Made by a program: the position numbers and the translations under genes. Below the pieces are notes generated by a model that worked only from the letters and a program-made list of their open reading frames with translations, had not been told where the DNA came from and did no database searches. A stretch of 64,000 bases of DNA from Pseudomonas sp. PB106 (GTDB lineage: Bacteria > Pseudomonadota > Gammaproteobacteria > Pseudomonadales > Pseudomonadaceae), in the NCBI RefSeq assembly GCF_009764645.1, contig NZ_RWIM01000005.1:1-64000 (forward strand), in the 5' to 3' direction. Positions 61,276 to 64,000 of this stretch are shown here, piece by piece; positions within the stretch are counted from its first letter, which is position 1, and every line of letters begins with the position of its first letter.

Positions 61276-62238
61276 CTAATTGGCCAATCGCGACGGCGGA
61301 TACGAGGTATCGCGAGATACGATGGGCACGTGTTGCAGATGCTGGATGGATTCGCTGATGCGTTCGCGCAGCCAGCGATGCATCGGGTCGCCGTCAACGC
61401 TGCGGTGCCACAACATGTACTCGCGCATGACCGGAATCTTCACCGGCGGCGGCAGGATGCGCAGCGGCAGATAGTGCGCGTAGAGGTTCGCCAGACGCTG
61501 GTGCATCGTGGCGATGCGCTGCGTGCCAACGATCAATTGCGGCAAGGTATTGAAGTCGCTGGTGATCACTTCAATGCGCCGATTGAAGCCGTACTGATTC
61601 ATGAACCATTCTTCGATGCTCATGTGCCGGGTACGGCCGAAGCCCACCGAGACATGGCCCATCTCCATGTACTGCTCAAGGGTCAGGGTATCGCCGACTT
61701 GCGTATTGCCTTGCCACACCACGCACACGTGTTCTTCTTCGAACAGCAGGCGCGAAGGGTGGCCGTCAATGATGTAGCGCTCGGGAACAATCATCAGGTC
61801 GACCTCGCCACGCACCAGCAACTCGCCGGAATTGTCGCTGGGGCCAAGCATTTCGAAAGTGATGTTGGGCGCTTCCTGATGAATGTTCTGAATCACCTGG
61901 GCGAACAGCACGCTGATCAGGTAGTCCGAGGTCACCAGGCGAAAATGTCGCTTGCTGGTGGCCGGGTCGAACACCGGTTTGGCGGTGATTGAGGACTGGA
62001 TCGTCAGCAGGACTTCACGCACCGGTTTGGCCAGTTCCGTGGCGTAAGGCGTGGGCTGCATCTTGCGGCCCACCTGGACCAGCAGCTCATCCTCAAAGTA
62101 GGTACGCAAACGCGCGAGCACGCCGCTGGTGGCGGATTGGGTCATGTGCAGGCGTTCGGCAGCGCGGGTGATGTTCTGCTCTTCGAGCAACACATCGAGC
62201 GCGACCAGCAGGTTGAGATCCAGATGGTTGAAACGCAT
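61276..62238 (-). CDS. LysR-family regulator (NodD-like)
   Basis: 320 residues, with HLDLNLLVALDVLLEEQNIT and RAAERLHMTQSATSGVLARL in the DNA-binding domain and a PBP2-type effector domain. It is a paralogue of the LysR at 57148. The ATG at 62238 (MRFNHLDLNL) is the family start; the frame extends to 62289. Divergent from the VOC gene, with operator copy A between them, so it probably activates the ring-degradation genes. Confidence 0.9.
   Translation of the reverse strand: MRFNHLDLNLLVALDVLLEEQNITRAAERLHMTQSATSGVLARLRTYFEDELLVQVGRKMQPTPYATELAKPVREVLLTIQSSITAKPVFDPATSKRHFRLVTSDYLISVLFAQVIQNIHQEAPNITFEMLGPSDNSGELLVRGEVDLMIVPERYIIDGHPSRLLFEEEHVCVVWQGNTQVGDTLTLEQYMEMGHVSVGFGRTRHMSIEEWFMNQYGFNRRIEVITSDFNTLPQLIVGTQRIATMHQRLANLYAHYLPLRILPPPVKIPVMREYMLWHRSVDGDPMHRWLRERISESIQHLQHVPIVSRDTSYPPSRLAN
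61281..61324 (-). promoter_or_regulatory. LysR-type operator, copy D (for the hydrolase at 61216)
   Basis: On the minus strand CATCG-N7-CGATA starts at 61324 and CGCGATTGGCCA starts at 61292, 32 bases later, the same spacing as copies A, B and C. It sits in the last codons of the LysR gene and points toward the hydrolase gene. Confidence 0.6.
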
Positions 62239-62311
62239 GGGCAGGTCCGTTTTTGTATTTATTTTCGCAATACATTCGATCGAATCCATCGGCGCGTCAA
62301 CCTTCGTCGCA

Positions 62312-62357
62312 GGTATCGCGTTTGCCGATAGGTCGCATCCCGACTCGCGATTAGTCA
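62312..62357 (+). promoter_or_regulatory. LysR-type operator, copy A (between LysR and VOC genes)
   Basis: TATCG-N7-CGATA at 62314-62330 followed by CGCGATTAGTCA at 62346-62357. The block from 62311 is nearly identical to copy B at 63818 over about 46 bases. It lies 139 bases before the VOC start and 73 bases before the divergent LysR start. Confidence 0.7.
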
Positions 62358-62495
62358 GCTGTCAGCCCTTGCGCCAATCTTCGCCTCAGTCGGCCATGCA
62401 GCCGACACCACCACCGGTTTCCAGTCAGGCCCGGCGCGCTGCAAGGCGTCCATGGCGACAGTCACCGGATCATAATTTCAATGGAGTGGTAAGCC

Positions 62496-63437
62496 ATGAA
62501 CATCATTGGCCTTGATGCCCTGATTTTTGGCGTCGATGACATTCAAGCCTGCACCGATTGCCTGCGCGACTACGGCCTTGCGCCGGTCGGCGTTGACAGC
62601 AACGGCGGGCGTTTCGAAGCGCTGGACGGCACCGCCGTGATTATCCGTCGAGCCGACGATCCTGATTTGCCGGTGGCGATCGGCCCGGCGCCGTCGATTC
62701 GCGAGACGGTCTACGGGGTCGCTGCGCTCAGCGATCTGGACGCCATTGAAGATGAGCTGGCGCGTGATCGCCCCATCCGTCGCGATCAACACGGCGTGCT
62801 GCACAGCGTTGACGACATGGGTTTCGCCATCGCGTTTCAGGTCAGCGTGCGCAAGCCTTACAGCGCACCGGAGGATCTGACCAACGCCGCCGGCCATGCG
62901 CCACAGCGGCCACTTAACCAGCCGGGCATTACCCTCGATATGGGCGCTGTTCCGCGCACTTTGTCGCACGTAGTGTATTTCGTCCCCGACGCGGCAAAGG
63001 CTGAAGCTTTTTACGCCGAGCGTCTGGGTTTTCGCACCACCGACACCTTCATTGGTGCCGGGCCGTTCATGCGTCCGGCAGGCTCCGATGATCACCATTG
63101 CCTGTTCATGATCCAGACCCCGCCGCACATGAAGGGCTGCGAACACTTCACCTTCCACATGGGCAGTGGCACCGAAGTGCTGCTGGCCGGGACGCGTTTC
63201 GAGCAAAAGGGCTGGACCAGTTTCTGGGGCCCGGGCCGTCACCTGTTCGGCTCCAACTGGTTCTGGTACTTCAACAGTCCGCTGGGCTGCCACATCGAAT
63301 ACGACGCCGACATGGACAAGCACGATGACGCCTGGGAGGCCCGTCGCGCGCCGCTGTCGGCGGATAACTCGCAGCTGTTCCTGTTCAGCGCCAAAGAAAA
63401 ATGGGCCCCAGGTGGCCCGCCGCCAAAACTCGGTTGA
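62496..63437 (+). CDS. VOC-family protein, two-module extradiol dioxygenase-like
   Basis: 313 residues made of two vicinal oxygen chelate modules (about 1-120 and 153-300). Probable metal ligands are in the second module: His158 in TLSHVVYF, His200 or His201 in SDDHHCLFM, and Glu268 in GCHIEYDAD, the His-His-Glu triad of type I extradiol dioxygenases. It would cleave a dihydroxylated aromatic ring or a related compound. ATGG and a weak AATGGAGTGG precede the ATG. Rieske and FAD monooxygenase genes follow. Confidence 0.82.
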   Translation: MNIIGLDALIFGVDDIQACTDCLRDYGLAPVGVDSNGGRFEALDGTAVIIRRADDPDLPVAIGPAPSIRETVYGVAALSDLDAIEDELARDRPIRRDQHGVLHSVDDMGFAIAFQVSVRKPYSAPEDLTNAAGHAPQRPLNQPGITLDMGAVPRTLSHVVYFVPDAAKAEAFYAERLGFRTTDTFIGAGPFMRPAGSDDHHCLFMIQTPPHMKGCEHFTFHMGSGTEVLLAGTRFEQKGWTSFWGPGRHLFGSNWFWYFNSPLGCHIEYDADMDKHDDAWEARRAPLSADNSQLFLFSAKEKWAPGGPPPKLG

Positions 63438-63450
63438 GGCCGCGCTGATC

Positions 63451-63813
63451 ATGAGCGGTATCGCGCAGCCATTGTGTCGGCTGGACGAACTGGAGGAGGG
63501 CCGGGCGCGCGGATTCGATCCGTTGGCGCAGGGACGCGACAGCGTGTTTGCCCTGCGTCATGACCATCAGGTGCGGGTCTATCGCAACCGTTGTCCGCAT
63601 CTGGACGTGCGCCTGGAGTATCGCAAGGACAAGTTCCTGTCCGCCGATGGCCAGTTGATCGTCTGTTACGCCCACGGTGCGCAATTTCTGCCGGCGACCG
63701 GCGAGTGCATCTACGGCCCGTGCCTGGGCCAGAGACTGGAGGCGCTGCCGTTCAGCGAGAAGGATGGCTGGCTGCTGGTGCAAATGCCTGAAGGGATGCC
63801 GTTGCCGGGATAA
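63451..63813 (+). CDS. Rieske [2Fe-2S] ferredoxin-like protein
   Basis: 120 residues with the Rieske cluster ligands Cys48-Pro-His50 and Cys72-Tyr-Ala-His75. The 21-residue gap between the motifs is a little longer than usual. It probably passes electrons in the monooxygenase or dioxygenase step of the pathway. The ATG at 63451 lies 14 bases after the VOC stop, so the two are co-transcribed. Confidence 0.87.
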   Translation: MSGIAQPLCRLDELEEGRARGFDPLAQGRDSVFALRHDHQVRVYRNRCPHLDVRLEYRKDKFLSADGQLIVCYAHGAQFLPATGECIYGPCLGQRLEALPFSEKDGWLLVQMPEGMPLPG

Positions 63814-63818
63814 ATCGA

Positions 63819-63864
63819 GGTATCGCGTACGGCGATACATCGCATCCCTACTCGCGATTAGTCA
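63819..63864 (+). promoter_or_regulatory. LysR-type operator, copy B (before the FAD monooxygenase)
   Basis: TATCG-N7-CGATA at 63821-63837 and CGCGATTAGTCA at 63853-63864, with TCGCATCC between them as in copy A. It ends 84 bases before the next start codon. Confidence 0.7.
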
Positions 63865-63947
63865 AATCCCTGCTTTGCCGGGAAGCTTCATCCAACGATG
63901 CCGTGCCCGACGCAGCATCGATCACAAGAATAAAAAGAGAGAACACC

Positions 63948-64000
63948 ATGAGTGCAGTGAACAACGTTCTGATCGTGGGCGGTGGTATCGGCGGCTTGTG
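63948..64000 (+). CDS. FAD-dependent monooxygenase (5' end only)
   Basis: Only the first 17 codons lie in the window: MSAVNNVLIVGGGIGGL, the GxGxxG dinucleotide-binding start of a flavoprotein, usually an aromatic-ring hydroxylase in this context. AGAGAG precedes the ATG. The rest is beyond the window edge, so the class is inferred from this motif and the neighbours. Confidence 0.65.
   Translation, partial: MSAVNNVLIVGGGIGGL

Overview
The window looks like chromosome of a fluorescent-type Pseudomonas. The evidence is high GC content, Pseudomonas-type gene neighbourhoods (efeUOB plus efeM, arnBCADTEF-ugd, and a five-gene acyl-CoA cluster in the same order as fadDx-fadB2x-fadAx of P. putida), and at least eleven copies of three families of long palindromic intergenic repeats of the kind common in the P. 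fluorescens group. No rRNA, tRNA, CRISPR array, IS element or prophage was seen. Species assignment is inference. Layout: pssA (136-1479) is followed by a leftward, Fur-box-controlled iron operon efeU-efeO-efeB-efeM (1611-5835). An AraC regulator (6120-7136) and a repeat-rich spacer precede a rightward beta-oxidation-type cluster (7526-13334). A leftward acyl-CoA dehydrogenase and a 3-hydroxyisobutyryl-CoA hydrolase-like gene (13422-15683) fit branched-chain acyl-CoA (valine) degradation. An HPP membrane protein and an MFS carrier follow. The complete aminoarabinose lipid A modification operon runs leftward from 26850 to 18044 with every junction overlapping. A solitary tyrosine recombinase (27204-28142) abuts an Fe(III)-type ABC importer (28143-31810). 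Then come pqiC-pqiB without pqiA, a polyamine group (puuB, PotF-like binding protein, puuA) and a divergent AraC regulator. At 39538-42333 is a TccC/RHS-type toxin gene whose C-terminal variable region reads as a RelA/SpoT-like domain. It is followed by an iron-starvation sigma/anti-sigma/TonB-receptor trio (42516-46442) with a candidate Fur box. A stress-flavoured stretch (DUF1206, CsbD-like, InaA-like kinase) leads to LysR/MFS and LysR/purine-permease/deaminase pairs, a Tat-exported SMP-30-like protein and a membrane diguanylate cyclase with an intact I-site. The right end (57148-64000) is an apparently uncharacterised catabolic cluster: two related LysR regulators, a GlcG/HbpS-like protein, an amidohydrolase, an alpha/beta hydrolase, a two-module VOC (extradiol dioxygenase-like) protein, a Rieske ferredoxin and the start of an FAD monooxygenase. 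Four transcription units here carry the same bipartite operator: a dyad TATCG-N7-CGATA (a T-N11-A LysR box) and, exactly 32 bases from its start, a CGCGATTRG block. This ties them into one probable LysR regulon. The two strongest leads are that regulon and the RelA/SpoT-like toxin tip.
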